Source: Bradyrhizobium sp. cir1 (lineage in GTDB: Bacteria; Pseudomonadota; Alphaproteobacteria; Rhizobiales; Xanthobacteraceae). Taken from it: a stretch of 64,000 nucleotides of DNA. Positions 1 through 7,739 of this stretch are shown piece by piece (within the stretch, counting starts at the first letter, position 1; every line of letters begins with the position of its first letter). Made by a program: the position numbers and the translations under genes. A model generated the notes under the pieces. The model was given only the letters and a program-made list of their open reading frames with translations. It did no database searches and had not been told where the DNA came from. The stretch covers positions 1 to 64,000 of the forward strand of contig NZ_JACIHE010000032.1 in assembly GCF_014198245.1 (NCBI RefSeq), in the 5' to 3' direction.

Positions 1-94
1 CAGACGACTTTGAAACCCCGCGACAACCCGATCGGCACGAGGTTGTCACCCATCTCTTAGGTACGTTTCGTTACCCATGTCTCCGGGCCGGACA
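1..94 (-). mobile_element. possible terminal part of an IS element (IS481-like end)
   Basis: Read on the minus strand, the sequence starts TGTCCGG at position 94 and then carries two spaced motifs, ACATGGGTAAC and AGATGGGTGAC. Repeated ATGGGTRAC motifs behind a TGT end are what I associate with IS481-family termini. No transposase is visible because the window begins here, so this is an inference from motif style only. If right, the element ends about 10 bp from the 3' end of the tRNA-Ser gene. Confidence 0.35.
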
Positions 95-103
95 GGAGTT
101 AAT

Positions 104-193
104 TGGCGGAGAGGGAGGGATTCGAACCCCCGATAGGCTTGCACCTATGCCGCATTTCGAGTGCGGTGCATTCAACCACTCTGCCACCTCTCC
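104..193 (-). tRNA. tRNA-Ser (anticodon CGA)
   Basis: The minus strand folds as a class II tRNA of 90 nt. It has a GGAGAGG acceptor 5' strand paired with CCTCTCC, an anticodon loop with CGA, a long variable arm typical of tRNA-Ser, a T-loop GGTTCGAATCC, and an encoded CCA at 104-106. It reads the UCG codon. Its complement gives the well-known false peptide GEGGIRTP on the plus strand, which should not be annotated. The possible IS end lies immediately downstream of the tRNA. Confidence 0.97.
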
Positions 194-330
194 TGAAGGC
201 GCCATATAGGAGCAGCGGCCCCTGTGGTTGGGGGCGTTAATAGGCGAGGATGGCGGGCCAGACAAGGCGCGAAAGGGGAAAATCCGCTGCCTCTTTCACC
301 CCTCGCCCCGCCCTTTGGGAAGGAACTGCC

Positions 331-1194
331 ATGGAGCATCTCACGGTCACGGCCAACGGCGCCGATTTCCACCTGGTCCGCACCGGACGGGGCAAACCGC
401 TGCTTTTGCTGCATGGATGGCCGGAATTCTGGCTGACCTGGGAGCCGGTGATGGCCCGCCTGGCCGACCGCTTCACCCTGATCGCGCCTGACCTGCGCGG
501 TTTCGGCGACAGCGACAAGCCGGACGGGCCTTTTGGGCCGGACGGCCATGCGGCCGACATGCTGGCGCTGATGGACGGGCTCGGCATCGACCGATTCGGC
601 CTGGTCGGGCACGATGTCGGCGGTGCCGTGATGCAGCCGCTGGCGCGGCAGGCGGCGGAGCGGCTCGCGGGCCTGTTCTTCTTCGATTTCGTCTATCCCG
701 GGATCGGGGCGCGCATGGCAGCGCCTGATCGGCTCAACCACATCTGGTACCAGTCCTTCCACCAGATGGAGATGGCACCTAGCCTGGTCGGGGCGAGCCG
801 CGAGAGCTGCCGGCTCTATATCGGCCACTTCCTCAAGGGCTGGGCGCATCGCAAGAACGCGTTCGACGACGTCCTCGACGCCTTCGCCGACAATTTCTTC
901 AAGAAAGGCAATCTCGCCGGCGGGTTTGCGCATTACCGGGCATCGCATGCCGGGCGGGTCGCGATGATGAAGGGCGAAGCGCTGCCGCTTCCGCCGATCG
1001 ATGTGCCGACCTGCGTGCGCTGGGCCGAGCACGATCCGCTGTTTCCCTATCCGTGGACCGATCGGCTCGGCGAGACCTTCAGCGCGCTCGATCTTGCGAT
1101 GTTTCCCGGCGTCGGCCACTTCCCGCATCGGGAGGATCCGGATCGCGCGGCGGCGGAGATCGCGGCGTTCTTTCAGCGCGTCGGCTGGAGCTGA
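331..1194 (+). CDS. alpha/beta hydrolase, epoxide hydrolase / haloacid dehalogenase-like
   Basis: This 287-residue single-domain alpha/beta hydrolase has HGWPE at 28-32 (oxyanion hole region). The nucleophile elbow GHDVGG has Asp95 rather than Ser as nucleophile, with a second acid at Asp235 and a catalytic His263 (GVGHFPH). An Asp nucleophile with HGWP is characteristic of soluble epoxide hydrolases and fluoroacetate/haloalkane dehalogenases, so a hydrolytic dehalogenase or epoxide hydrolase is likely; the substrate cannot be read from sequence. The ATG at 331 follows GGAAGG at 318-323 and is preferred over an in-frame start at 250. The gene stands alone, and a repeat element abuts its stop codon. 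Confidence 0.85.
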   Translation: MEHLTVTANGADFHLVRTGRGKPLLLLHGWPEFWLTWEPVMARLADRFTLIAPDLRGFGDSDKPDGPFGPDGHAADMLALMDGLGIDRFGLVGHDVGGAVMQPLARQAAERLAGLFFFDFVYPGIGARMAAPDRLNHIWYQSFHQMEMAPSLVGASRESCRLYIGHFLKGWAHRKNAFDDVLDAFADNFFKKGNLAGGFAHYRASHAGRVAMMKGEALPLPPIDVPTCVRWAEHDPLFPYPWTDRLGETFSALDLAMFPGVGHFPHREDPDRAAAEIAAFFQRVGWS

Positions 1195-1200
1195 GAATGA

Positions 1201-1260
1201 GATTCTTATTTTGACGCGTTTTCTTTACGCGAACCGGTGTCCACTTCGCTCGAAAACGCT
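1201..1260 (+). repeat. short interspersed repeat, copy 1
   Basis: A 60-bp segment nearly identical to 1481-1540. Both contain an inverted repeat GCGTTTTC...GAAAACGC (1216-1223 and 1252-1259) around a conserved ACGCGAACCGGTGTCCACTT core. I recognise this from memory as a repeat scattered through Bradyrhizobium and relatives. This copy begins 6 bases after the hydrolase stop codon. Confidence 0.8.
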
Positions 1261-1275
1261 TTGGAAAAACGGGGT

Positions 1276-1309
1276 GGGACCGCCAGACGCGGTAAACACT
1301 GGCGGTCCC
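1276..1309. other. perfect 11-bp hairpin downstream of hydrolase
   Basis: GGGACCGCCAG (1276-1286) is the exact complement of CTGGCGGTCCC (1299-1309), with a 12-nt loop. No T-run follows on either strand, so it is a possible 3'-end stabiliser or part of the repeat cluster rather than a clear intrinsic terminator. Confidence 0.5.
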
Positions 1310-1438
1310 GTGCCGCTCATTGAAATGCTGGCCGTGAAGGGCGGCTTCGCCGGCCAGGTGAAGCGACGATTCGACCCTAGCGTGCAGCCCACGCCCCGCA
1401 ACGCAATCCGGTCCTTAACCTAACCAGTCAAGGTTACT

Positions 1439-1540
1439 CTGGAGCCGCTTCCGTTCCGGTGAAACCGGAACGGGGCTCCAGATTCTTGTTTTGCGCGTTT
1501 TCTTGACGCGAACCGGTGTCCACTTCGCTTGAAAACGCCC
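1439..1540 (-). repeat. short interspersed repeat, copy 2, with leading palindrome
   Basis: Positions 1481-1540 repeat the 1201-1260 unit, with GCGTTTTC at 1495-1502 and GAAAACGC at 1531-1538. This copy is longer. It is preceded by a large hairpin: CTGGAGCC (1439-1446) pairs with GGCTCCAG (1474-1481), and CCGTTCCGGT (1451-1460) with ACCGGAACGG (1464-1473). It ends 2 bp from the stop codon of the ROK gene, so both flanking genes end in the same repeat. Confidence 0.75.
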
Positions 1541-1542
1541 AG

Positions 1543-2667
1543 CTAGTCGTTCTTGTTGTTGTCTTTGCCTTTTTTCTTCCCGTTCTCCGTAGAGTCCCGG
1601 ACCTTGCCGTTGCGGCGGTTGGTGAAGCGCGCATTGCCGAGCCCGGTGCCGATGGTGAGCACGCCCCAGCGCTCGACATCCTGCATGAACGGCACCTCGG
1701 AGAGGCCCTGAACCACGCCGTCATTGTGCATCACGATCGCGGTGTCGTGCCCGCCGATCTCGGGGATGCCCTCGATCAAGCTCGCCGGCAGGTTGAACTT
1801 GCTGCTCTCCCAATTGCCCGGCAGGTTCTGCGCGCCCTTCTCGATCGAGCCGTCCGCGTTGATCACGCCGGGACAGGCGATGCCGATGAAGGGCGCGAGC
1901 TTGAAGCCCTCGGCTTCGGCGTCCTCGATCAGGCCTTCCAGCATCTTGACCAGTCGCTTTACCGCGGCTTCGCGGCTCGGCTCATCATCGGCATGGCGCC
2001 ACAAATCGGATTTGAACACGACGGCCTTGGACAGGTCGGGCGCCTTCTTCCAACGCGTCTCGACGATACCGCAGCGGATGTTGGTCCCGCCGATATCGAC
2101 CGCGAGGATGCTGTCATAGGCCTCGAAAATCCAGGACGGCGCGAGATGCAGGGCTCCGATCAAGCCGGCATCATCCGGATCGAAGCGGATCGGCACCAGG
2201 TCGACCTTGAAGCCTTCGGATTTCAGAATAATCTCGGCCCGGGCAATGGCGACTTCGCCGAGCCGGCTGGCGCGAAAGCCGCCACCGACCACGATGCACT
2301 CGGTCTTGGCCCAGGCCTTGGTCTTGAGGAACCGCCGCGTGACGTAGGCGAGCTCCTGGGCGAAATCCTCGATCGCGCTGTGCACGACGGCCGTAGCCTC
2401 CGTATTGTCGCCGACCAGAACCGCATCAAGGGCCTTCTTGCTGATCTTGTCGGATGGCTCGTCGCCGAACGGATCCTCGCCGCTCTTGCGCAGCGGCTTG
2501 CGCCACTCTTCGAGAATCTCGCGAAACGCACCCTTGCTGGCGCGGTCGCCGAGGAAGCCATCGTCGTCCTTGATCTCGATGTTGAAGCTGTCGACATCGA
2601 CCGACGGCAGGCGGCTCGCCCCGTGCTGGGCGATGCCCGTCGTCTTGACCAACTCGTCTGTTGCCAT
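1543..2667 (-). CDS. ROK-family (glucokinase-like) protein with circularly permuted motif order
   Basis: The protein has 374 residues. The phosphate-1 motif DIGGT is at 191-195, the catalytic-type HND at 314-316 and phosphate-2 GTGLG at 340-344. The adenosine motif GGG (128-130) and DDAGLIGA (165-172), which normally follow phosphate-2 near the C-terminus, here come first. The chain ends soon after phosphate-2 with a Lys/Asn-rich tail (351-374). The usual ROK zinc motif (CxCGxxGC) is absent. Sugar kinase activity or a regulatory role is inferred; His replaces the usual Glu before Asn-Asp. Single gene, read toward the hydrolase. Confidence 0.75.
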   Translation of the reverse strand: MATDELVKTTGIAQHGASRLPSVDVDSFNIEIKDDDGFLGDRASKGAFREILEEWRKPLRKSGEDPFGDEPSDKISKKALDAVLVGDNTEATAVVHSAIEDFAQELAYVTRRFLKTKAWAKTECIVVGGGFRASRLGEVAIARAEIILKSEGFKVDLVPIRFDPDDAGLIGALHLAPSWIFEAYDSILAVDIGGTNIRCGIVETRWKKAPDLSKAVVFKSDLWRHADDEPSREAAVKRLVKMLEGLIEDAEAEGFKLAPFIGIACPGVINADGSIEKGAQNLPGNWESSKFNLPASLIEGIPEIGGHDTAIVMHNDGVVQGLSEVPFMQDVERWGVLTIGTGLGNARFTNRRNGKVRDSTENGKKKGKDNNKND

Positions 2668-2804
2668 GGGAGCCCTTGCCCGCCTACCTGTTCCGGCGGA
2701 CTAACGGCGGGGGAACCGGTTTGTTGCAAGGCCGGCCGAGATTCGGCTGACGGCCGCCAGCGCAGCCAAATCCTTCAAATCCGGGCCGTTTTCGGTGGTT
2801 TTCC

Positions 2805-2832
2805 TTGACTTGCGGCGGATGGCCGCTATAAG
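2805..2832 (+). promoter_or_regulatory. sigma70-type promoter of rplU-rpmA
   Basis: TTGACT at 2805-2810 and TATAAG at 2827-2832 are separated by 16 bp, close to the alphaproteobacterial housekeeping consensus. They lie about 165 bp upstream of rplU on its strand, which leaves a long 5' leader (about 2840-2997) in which I recognise no specific motif. The rest of the 330-bp gap between the ROK gene and rplU shows nothing else clear. Confidence 0.75.
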
Positions 2833-2997
2833 TCCCACACCCGGCGCGGGGCGTTTCTCGCGCCGCATGTTTTTGTGTGGGTTTTCAAAGGGATAACTCC
2901 CACCCACGCAAAACGCACATAAACCCATAGCGACTGACAAAAAGCCGACCCGGACAATGCTCGTCCCGAGGCCGGGATTGAACACGGAGAAAGAACG

Positions 2998-3384
2998 ATG
3001 TTCGCAGTCATCAAAACCGGCGGCAAGCAATACCGCGTCGTGCCGGATGATGTTCTCGAAGTAGGCAAGATCGCCGGCGAAGTCGGCACGATCGTGCAGT
3101 TGAATGAAGTCCTGGTGGTCGGCGGCGACACGCCGGTGCTGGGCGTTCCGACGGTCGCAGGCGCGTCCGTTGCGGTCGAGGTGCTCGACCACAAGCGCGG
3201 CCCGAAGGTCATCGCCTTCAAGAAGCGCCGCCGCAAGAACTCGCGCCGCAAGCGCGGCTACCGCGACGAGATCACGGTGCTGCGCGTCACCGAGATCCTG
3301 ACTGACGGCGCCAAGCCCACCAAGGGCCCGCGTCCGAAGAAGGAGAAGGTGGCCAAGGAGTCCGCAAAGGAAGCCGCCGAATAA
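2998..3384 (+). CDS. rplU: 50S ribosomal protein L21
   Basis: This 128-residue protein begins MFAVIKTGGKQYRV, the classical L21 N-terminus. It carries the basic KKRRRKNSRRKRGYRD segment that binds 23S rRNA, then a Lys/Ala-rich extension (about 103-128) common in alphaproteobacterial L21. It is a structural component of the large subunit. The ATG follows GGAGAAAG. rpmA lies 102 bp downstream on the same strand, the universal rplU-rpmA pair, with obgE not far behind (6453) as in many bacteria. Confidence 0.98.
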   Translation: MFAVIKTGGKQYRVVPDDVLEVGKIAGEVGTIVQLNEVLVVGGDTPVLGVPTVAGASVAVEVLDHKRGPKVIAFKKRRRKNSRRKRGYRDEITVLRVTEILTDGAKPTKGPRPKKEKVAKESAKEAAE

Positions 3385-3486
3385 CGAGATGTGATCACGC
3401 CAATTCACGAATTGATGCGTGAGAAATCGTGAAATGATTCCGTCAAGGAATTGATCTAGAAATACGCAGGATTTCGGAGACGAGCC

Positions 3487-3756
3487 ATGGCTCACAAAAA
3501 AGCAGGCGGTTCATCGCGTAACGGACGCGATTCGAAGGGCAAGCGCCTCGGCATCAAGGCGTTCGGCGGGGAGATCGTCACTCCCGGCAACATCATTGCG
3601 CGTCAGCGCGGCACCACCTGGCACCCCGGCCTTAATGTCGGCATGGGCACGGACCACACTTTGTTTGCCAAGGTCGAAGGTCGTGTTGCGTTCCAGGCCA
3701 AAGCCAACGGCCGCACCTTCGTATCGGTACTCCCGATCGCAGAGGCGGCTGAATAG
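3487..3756 (+). CDS. rpmA: 50S ribosomal protein L27
   Basis: An 89-residue protein starting MAHKKAGGSSRNGRDSKGKR, the highly conserved L27 N-terminus that reaches toward the peptidyl transferase centre. Its length is normal for the family. The ATG follows CGGAG at 3475-3479. It is co-oriented with rplU and is followed by an intrinsic terminator at 3832-3866, so rplU-rpmA form a two-gene transcript. Confidence 0.98.
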   Translation: MAHKKAGGSSRNGRDSKGKRLGIKAFGGEIVTPGNIIARQRGTTWHPGLNVGMGTDHTLFAKVEGRVAFQAKANGRTFVSVLPIAEAAE

Positions 3757-3831
3757 ACGGTGGATCAAATTGGAGTCCGCCGGGTCCTACCAAACCGGCG
3801 GAGTCCTAGAGATCAAGAGATCGAAGGCTCC

Positions 3832-3866
3832 AGGGGAGGCGGGAAACCGGCCTCCCCTTTTGTTTG
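3832..3866 (+). terminator. intrinsic terminator after rpmA
   Basis: AGGGGAGG (3832-3839) pairs with CCTCCCCT (3851-3858). The loop contains GAAA, and TTTTGTTT follows. It lies 75 bp after rpmA and just before the next gene's leader. Confidence 0.85.
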
Positions 3867-3906
3867 ACTTGCTCACTTTGACTTAGTGACTTTCACGGAG
3901 CCGGAC

Positions 3907-4500
3907 ATGTTGCAGGATTTCTCGAGCGTGACCTTGCAGGAGGCGAGACCCGGTGTCGTCGCCACCGAGCGGCTGACGTTGCGGCGGCCGACCCTTGCAG
4001 ACGTCAGGACCATCGCCCGGCTCGCCAACGACCGCCGCATCGCCGAGAACACGCGCCGCCTGCCGCATCCCTATTCGCAGGACCACGCTGTCGAGTTCAT
4101 CCGCGCCACCGCCGAGCTCGGCAGCGAGACCGTGTTCCTGATCGAGCACGACAGCGGTCCCGTCGGCATGGTCGGGATCGACTGCTCCAAGCCCGGCAAT
4201 GCCGAGCTCGGCTACTGGCTTGGTGTCGAGCATTGGGGCCAGGGCTTCGCCACGGAAGCTGCGCGCGGCGCGATCGACTTCTTCTTCGAGGAGTACGAGG
4301 ACAACCATCTCCATGCCGGCGCGCGCGTCACCAACCCGGCCTCGCGCAAGGTGCTGGAAAAGTGCGGCTTCCAGTGGAGCGGCGTCCAGCTGCACCGCTT
4401 CCTGGCGCTGGGCTCCTCGACGCCGGTCGACTGCTTCCGCCTCTCCCGCGGCGTGTGGGCGTCGCTGAAGAGCTGGAGCAGTGCGCGACGGGTGAGGTAG
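3907..4500 (+). CDS. GNAT family N-acetyltransferase (RimJ/RimL type)
   Basis: A 197-residue protein with the RimJ/L-type beginning TERLTLRRPTLADV, a central strand AELGYWLGVEHWGQG, and the acetyl-CoA pyrophosphate loop region HWGQGFATEA followed by NPASRKVLEKCGF. These are hallmarks of the Acetyltransf_3 subfamily that acetylates ribosomal protein N-termini or small amines. The acceptor is unknown. The ATG at 3907 has GGAG six bases upstream and is preferred over the GTG at 3886. It is alone between rpmA and a convergent transporter, with a long inverted repeat after it. Confidence 0.85.
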   Translation: MLQDFSSVTLQEARPGVVATERLTLRRPTLADVRTIARLANDRRIAENTRRLPHPYSQDHAVEFIRATAELGSETVFLIEHDSGPVGMVGIDCSKPGNAELGYWLGVEHWGQGFATEAARGAIDFFFEEYEDNHLHAGARVTNPASRKVLEKCGFQWSGVQLHRFLALGSSTPVDCFRLSRGVWASLKSWSSARRVR

Positions 4501-4521
4501 GCGAGAGCCACATACACAGCT

Positions 4522-4704
4522 GTCGTCCCGGCCTAGTGCGCAATTGCGCACGGGGGCCGGGACGCATAACCACGAATGCGCGTGGCGCGAAGACTCCCAC
4601 TCCGAGTCTTCGTAAAACTTCTCCCTGGGGGTATGGGTCCCGGATCTGCGCTCCGCTCCCGACAACGCTCCGCGTTGTCGGGAGCTACGCCTGTCCGGGA
4701 CGAC
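4522..4704. repeat. REP/BIME-like element (GTCGTCCCGG family), copy 1
   Basis: A 183-bp region bounded by GTCGTCCCGG at 4522 and its complement CCGGGACGAC ending at 4704. It has internal smaller palindromes, such as GTGCGCAATTGCGCAC near 4536 and GACAACGC...GCGTTGTC near 4661-4680. It shares CTCCCTGGGG-TATGGGTCCCGG with the copy at 7509-7637. It lies between convergent genes. Confidence 0.8.
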
Positions 4705-4715
4705 GGCAGAAGAGT

Positions 4716-5630
4716 TCAAGCCGGCGGATTCACTTCCGCGCTCTGTCGCCCCAGATCGCGCTCACGCAGATAGATGTAGAACCCGGCGCCGATGATGATC
4801 GCAGCGCCGACGATGGTCGCGATCGAGGGGACATCGCCGAACACGACGAAGCCGAAGATCACGGCCCAGACGATCATCGAATATTGATACGGCACCACGA
4901 CGCTGGCCGGCGCCAGTTTGAGCGAGCGGTTGACACAGAACAGCGCGGTCACCGAGATGAGCCCGGCCATCGCGAAGATCACGAGGCTGCCCGCGGTCGG
5001 CGGCACCCAGTGGAATGCCGACAGCACCGCCCCCAGCGAGAACGTGCCGATGAACTGCGAGGACGCCATCACGATGTCGGGCGTCTTGCGCAGGCTGCGC
5101 GTGATCAGCATCAGGGTTGCGAAGGAGAGACTGCCGCCGAGCGCGATCAGCGCCGGCAGGCTGACGGTCTGGGCCGACGGCCGTAGTGCGATCAAGACGC
5201 CGCAGAAGCCGATCAGGATCGCGGTCCAGCGCCGCCAGCCGACCTTCTCGCCCAGAAAGATCGCCGACATCGCGGTGACGAAGATGGGACCGGCGAGATA
5301 ATAGGTGATGACGTCGGCGAGCGGCAGATAGACCGTGGCGAGAAAGAAGGCGGCGACCTCGAGCGTCGAGAGCACGACGCGAAACAGCTGCAGGCCCGGC
5401 CGCTCCAGATGCACGAACTGATGGCGCTGCTTCCAGATCAGCGGCGACAGCAAGAGCAGCGCCGCGCAGGCGCGCAGGAACAGCAGCTGCCCCACCGAAT
5501 AGGTCCCGACCAGGAATTTGCCCATGGCGTCGCCGAACGAGAACATGAAGATCGACAGCACCATCAGCGCGATGCCGGCAAGGCGCGCGGAGCGATCGTC
5601 ATAGGCGGAGAGATTCTTGAAGAAGGGCAT
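4716..5630 (-). CDS. DMT family transporter (EamA domains)
   Basis: This 304-residue, very hydrophobic protein has two EamA repeats, roughly 15-145 and 155-290, and about ten predicted membrane helices. It shows the RhaT/EamA signature regions (FLRACAALLLL; a second-half copy with QYSMIVWAVIFGFVVFGDVPS). Family members export small metabolites or amino acids across the inner membrane; this substrate is unknown. The ATG at 5630 begins MPFFKNLSAYDDRSARLAG. It converges on the acetyltransferase, with a REP element between them. Confidence 0.88.
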   Translation of the reverse strand: MPFFKNLSAYDDRSARLAGIALMVLSIFMFSFGDAMGKFLVGTYSVGQLLFLRACAALLLLSPLIWKQRHQFVHLERPGLQLFRVVLSTLEVAAFFLATVYLPLADVITYYLAGPIFVTAMSAIFLGEKVGWRRWTAILIGFCGVLIALRPSAQTVSLPALIALGGSLSFATLMLITRSLRKTPDIVMASSQFIGTFSLGAVLSAFHWVPPTAGSLVIFAMAGLISVTALFCVNRSLKLAPASVVVPYQYSMIVWAVIFGFVVFGDVPSIATIVGAAIIIGAGFYIYLRERDLGRQSAEVNPPA

Positions 5631-5650
5631 TGATCGGACTGTGAGAGCTC

Positions 5651-5728
5651 GTCATTGCGAGCGCAGCGAAGCAATCCAGAGTCTTTCCGCGGCAACAGTC
5701 TGGATTGCTTCGCTGCGCTCGCGATGAC
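5651..5728. repeat. REP-like palindrome (GTCATTGCGAG family), copy 1
   Basis: GTCATTGCGAGCGCAGCGAA... at 5651 is mirrored by ...TTCGCTGCGCTCGCGATGAC ending at 5728, a near-perfect inverted repeat of about 31 bp per arm with a short spacer. The same family recurs at 60769-60853. Confidence 0.85.
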
Positions 5729-5884
5729 GGGGAGAGAGCGCCAAGAACAGCGACCAAAGAGTCGCTTGCGGCCGTTTTAATGGCGCGGACGCGCGGGACA
5801 AGCCCGGCACGCCGAATTGAACGGATTGTCGCACTCTTCGCATCGCGGTAGCGATAGAGGCCGCACCGAGAAAAGAGCTGTGAC

Positions 5885-6367
5885 ATGACCGATTTCGATC
5901 CGACCCAGCATCGCATGATCCCCACGCAACGCTGGTTTGAGGATTTCGTCGTCGGCGAGCGTTTCGTGCTGCCAAGCCGCACCCAGACCTCGGCGGTGTT
6001 CGCCGCATTCCAGACCGCGAGCGGCGACACCCATCCCGTGCACTACGACGTGGAATATTGCCGCAGCCGCGGCATGCCGCATCTTCTCGCCCACGGCTTC
6101 CAGACCCTGATCCACACCGCGCCCGGCGCCGGCCTGTTTCCGTTCATGGTCGAGGACTCCCTGGTCGGCTTCCTCGAGCAATCGAGCCGGTTCCTCAAGC
6201 CGGTGTTCGCCGACGACACGATCTATCCGGCGCTCGAGGTCACCGAGCTGGTGCCGGGACGCACCACCGGCGTGGTGACGCTTCGGAGTACCGTCTTCAA
6301 CCAGCGCAAGGAGCTGGTGCTGGAGGGCACGCAGAAATTCCTGATCCGGCGCCGGCCGACAGGTTAA
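5885..6367 (+). CDS. MaoC-like hot-dog-fold dehydratase
   Basis: A 160-residue single hot-dog domain with the R-hydratase/MaoC motif: TASGDTHPVHYD near residues 40-51, followed by GMPHLLAHGF. The Asp and His of this motif are the catalytic dyad of (R)-specific enoyl-CoA hydratases. Substrate and pathway are not indicated by neighbours; obgE follows 85 bp downstream. The ATG at 5885 begins MTDFDPTQHR. Related proteins act on acyl-CoA or acyl-ACP thioesters in the cytoplasm. Confidence 0.82.
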   Translation: MTDFDPTQHRMIPTQRWFEDFVVGERFVLPSRTQTSAVFAAFQTASGDTHPVHYDVEYCRSRGMPHLLAHGFQTLIHTAPGAGLFPFMVEDSLVGFLEQSSRFLKPVFADDTIYPALEVTELVPGRTTGVVTLRSTVFNQRKELVLEGTQKFLIRRRPTG

Positions 6368-6452
6368 GCAAGGACGGAAATCGCTTAAAATTCGGCCGAT
6401 TCACGGGCCAATTCGGGTTGCCGGAGGGGGCCGGCTGGCCTACCTATGGCCC

Positions 6453-7493
6453 ATGAAATTCCTCGACGAAGCAAAGGTCTATATCCGCTCCGGTGACGGC
6501 GGGAACGGCTGCGTGGCGTTCCGCCGCGAGAAGTTCATCGAATTCGGCGGTCCCTCCGGCGGCAATGGCGGCCGCGGCGGCAATGTCATCATCGAGGTCG
6601 CCGACGGGCTGAACACGCTGATCGACTACCGCTACCAGCAGCATTTCAAGGCCCAGAAGGGCGAGAACGGCATGGGCTCGGACCGCCACGGCGCCAACGG
6701 CAAGAACATCGTGCTGAAGGTCCCCGTGGGCACGCAGATCTTCGACGAGGACCGCGAGACGCTGATCCACGACTTCACCAAGCTCGGCGAAAAATTCGTG
6801 CTGGCCGAGGGCGGCAATGGCGGCTTCGGCAATGCGCATTTCAAGTCGTCGACCAACCGCGCGCCGCGCAACGCCAATCCCGGCCAGCCCGGCGAGGAGC
6901 GCTGGATCTGGCTACGGCTGAAACTGATCGCGGATGCTGGGCTCGTCGGCATGCCCAATGCCGGCAAGTCGACGTTCCTGTCCAAGGTCAGCGCGGCGCG
7001 GCCCAAGATCGCCGACTATCCCTTCACCACGCTGCATCCGCAGCTCGGCGTCGTGAACGCCGACGGCCGCGAATTCGTGCTGGCGGACATTCCCGGCCTG
7101 ATCGAGGGCGCGCATGAAGGCACCGGTCTCGGCGATCGCTTCCTCGGCCATGTCGAGCGCTGCCGCGTGCTGCTGCATCTCGTCGACGCAACAAGCGAGC
7201 ATGCCGGCAAGGCCTACAAGACGGTGCGCAAGGAGCTCGATGCCTATGGCGGGCAGCTCACCGACAAGATCGAGATCGTCGCGTTGAACAAGATCGACGC
7301 GGTCGAGCCGGACGAGCTCAAGAAGCAGAAGGACCGCCTGAAGCGCGCTGCCAAGAAGACGCCGCTGCTGCTCTCCGGCGCGACCGGCCAGGGCGTGAAG
7401 GAAGCGTTGCGCGCATTGGCCGATGTCATCGGCGAGAGCCCGGTCTCTGCGAAAGCGAAGAGCGCGGCGGAAGCGGAGCCATGGTCGGCCTAA
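6453..7493 (+). CDS. obgE: GTPase Obg (CgtA)
   Basis: A 346-residue Obg GTPase. The glycine-rich Obg fold covers about 1-158 (GGPSGGNGGRGGNV), then the G domain with G1 GMPNAGKS near 166, G3 DIPGLIEG near 212 and G4 NKID near 279. There is no C-terminal OCT domain beyond a short charged tail, as is usual in alphaproteobacteria. It binds the 50S subunit and acts in ribosome assembly, stringent response and cell-cycle control. The start is MKFLDEAKVY at 6453. A REP element follows its stop. Confidence 0.97.
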   Translation: MKFLDEAKVYIRSGDGGNGCVAFRREKFIEFGGPSGGNGGRGGNVIIEVADGLNTLIDYRYQQHFKAQKGENGMGSDRHGANGKNIVLKVPVGTQIFDEDRETLIHDFTKLGEKFVLAEGGNGGFGNAHFKSSTNRAPRNANPGQPGEERWIWLRLKLIADAGLVGMPNAGKSTFLSKVSAARPKIADYPFTTLHPQLGVVNADGREFVLADIPGLIEGAHEGTGLGDRFLGHVERCRVLLHLVDATSEHAGKAYKTVRKELDAYGGQLTDKIEIVALNKIDAVEPDELKKQKDRLKRAAKKTPLLLSGATGQGVKEALRALADVIGESPVSAKAKSAAEAEPWSA

Positions 7494-7508
7494 ACTGTCT
7501 CCTCATGG

Positions 7509-7637
7509 TCGTCCCGGCGAAGGCCGGGACCCATACCGCGTGATCCATCGGTGACGCGTAGGTAGGAGTACCGCGCACGACCAATCTTCGCCAAACTGCT
7601 CCCTGGGGCTATGGGTCCCGGCCTTCGCCGGGACGAC
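7509..7637. repeat. REP/BIME-like element (GTCGTCCCGG family), copy 2
   Basis: Bounded by GTCGTCCCGG at 7509 and CCGGGACGAC ending at 7637, with CGAAGGCCGGGACCCATA near the left end and TATGGGTCCCGGCCTTCG near the right as the inner arms. It shares its central CTCCCTGGGG motif with 4522-4704. Confidence 0.85.
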
Positions 7638-7739
7638 ACCGAATGTGCGGCAACGGCTCGCGCATCACCATGGGAGAGGTTGTCATCGTAGTACGAATAT
7701 CGCAGCATCAAACGCTCAAGAAACGGCAGAGATAAACCC

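Noticed and set aside
71..265. Small open frames through the tRNA-Ser gene, including a GEGGIRTP-like peptide on the plus strand
   Set aside because: These are translations of the tRNA or its complement, a well-known false annotation.
1001..1423. Open frame after the hydrolase ending in a small peptide (ATG near 1326)
   Set aside because: It overlaps the hydrolase out of frame and runs through a repeat. The 32-codon tail has no ribosome-binding site and no recognisable similarity.
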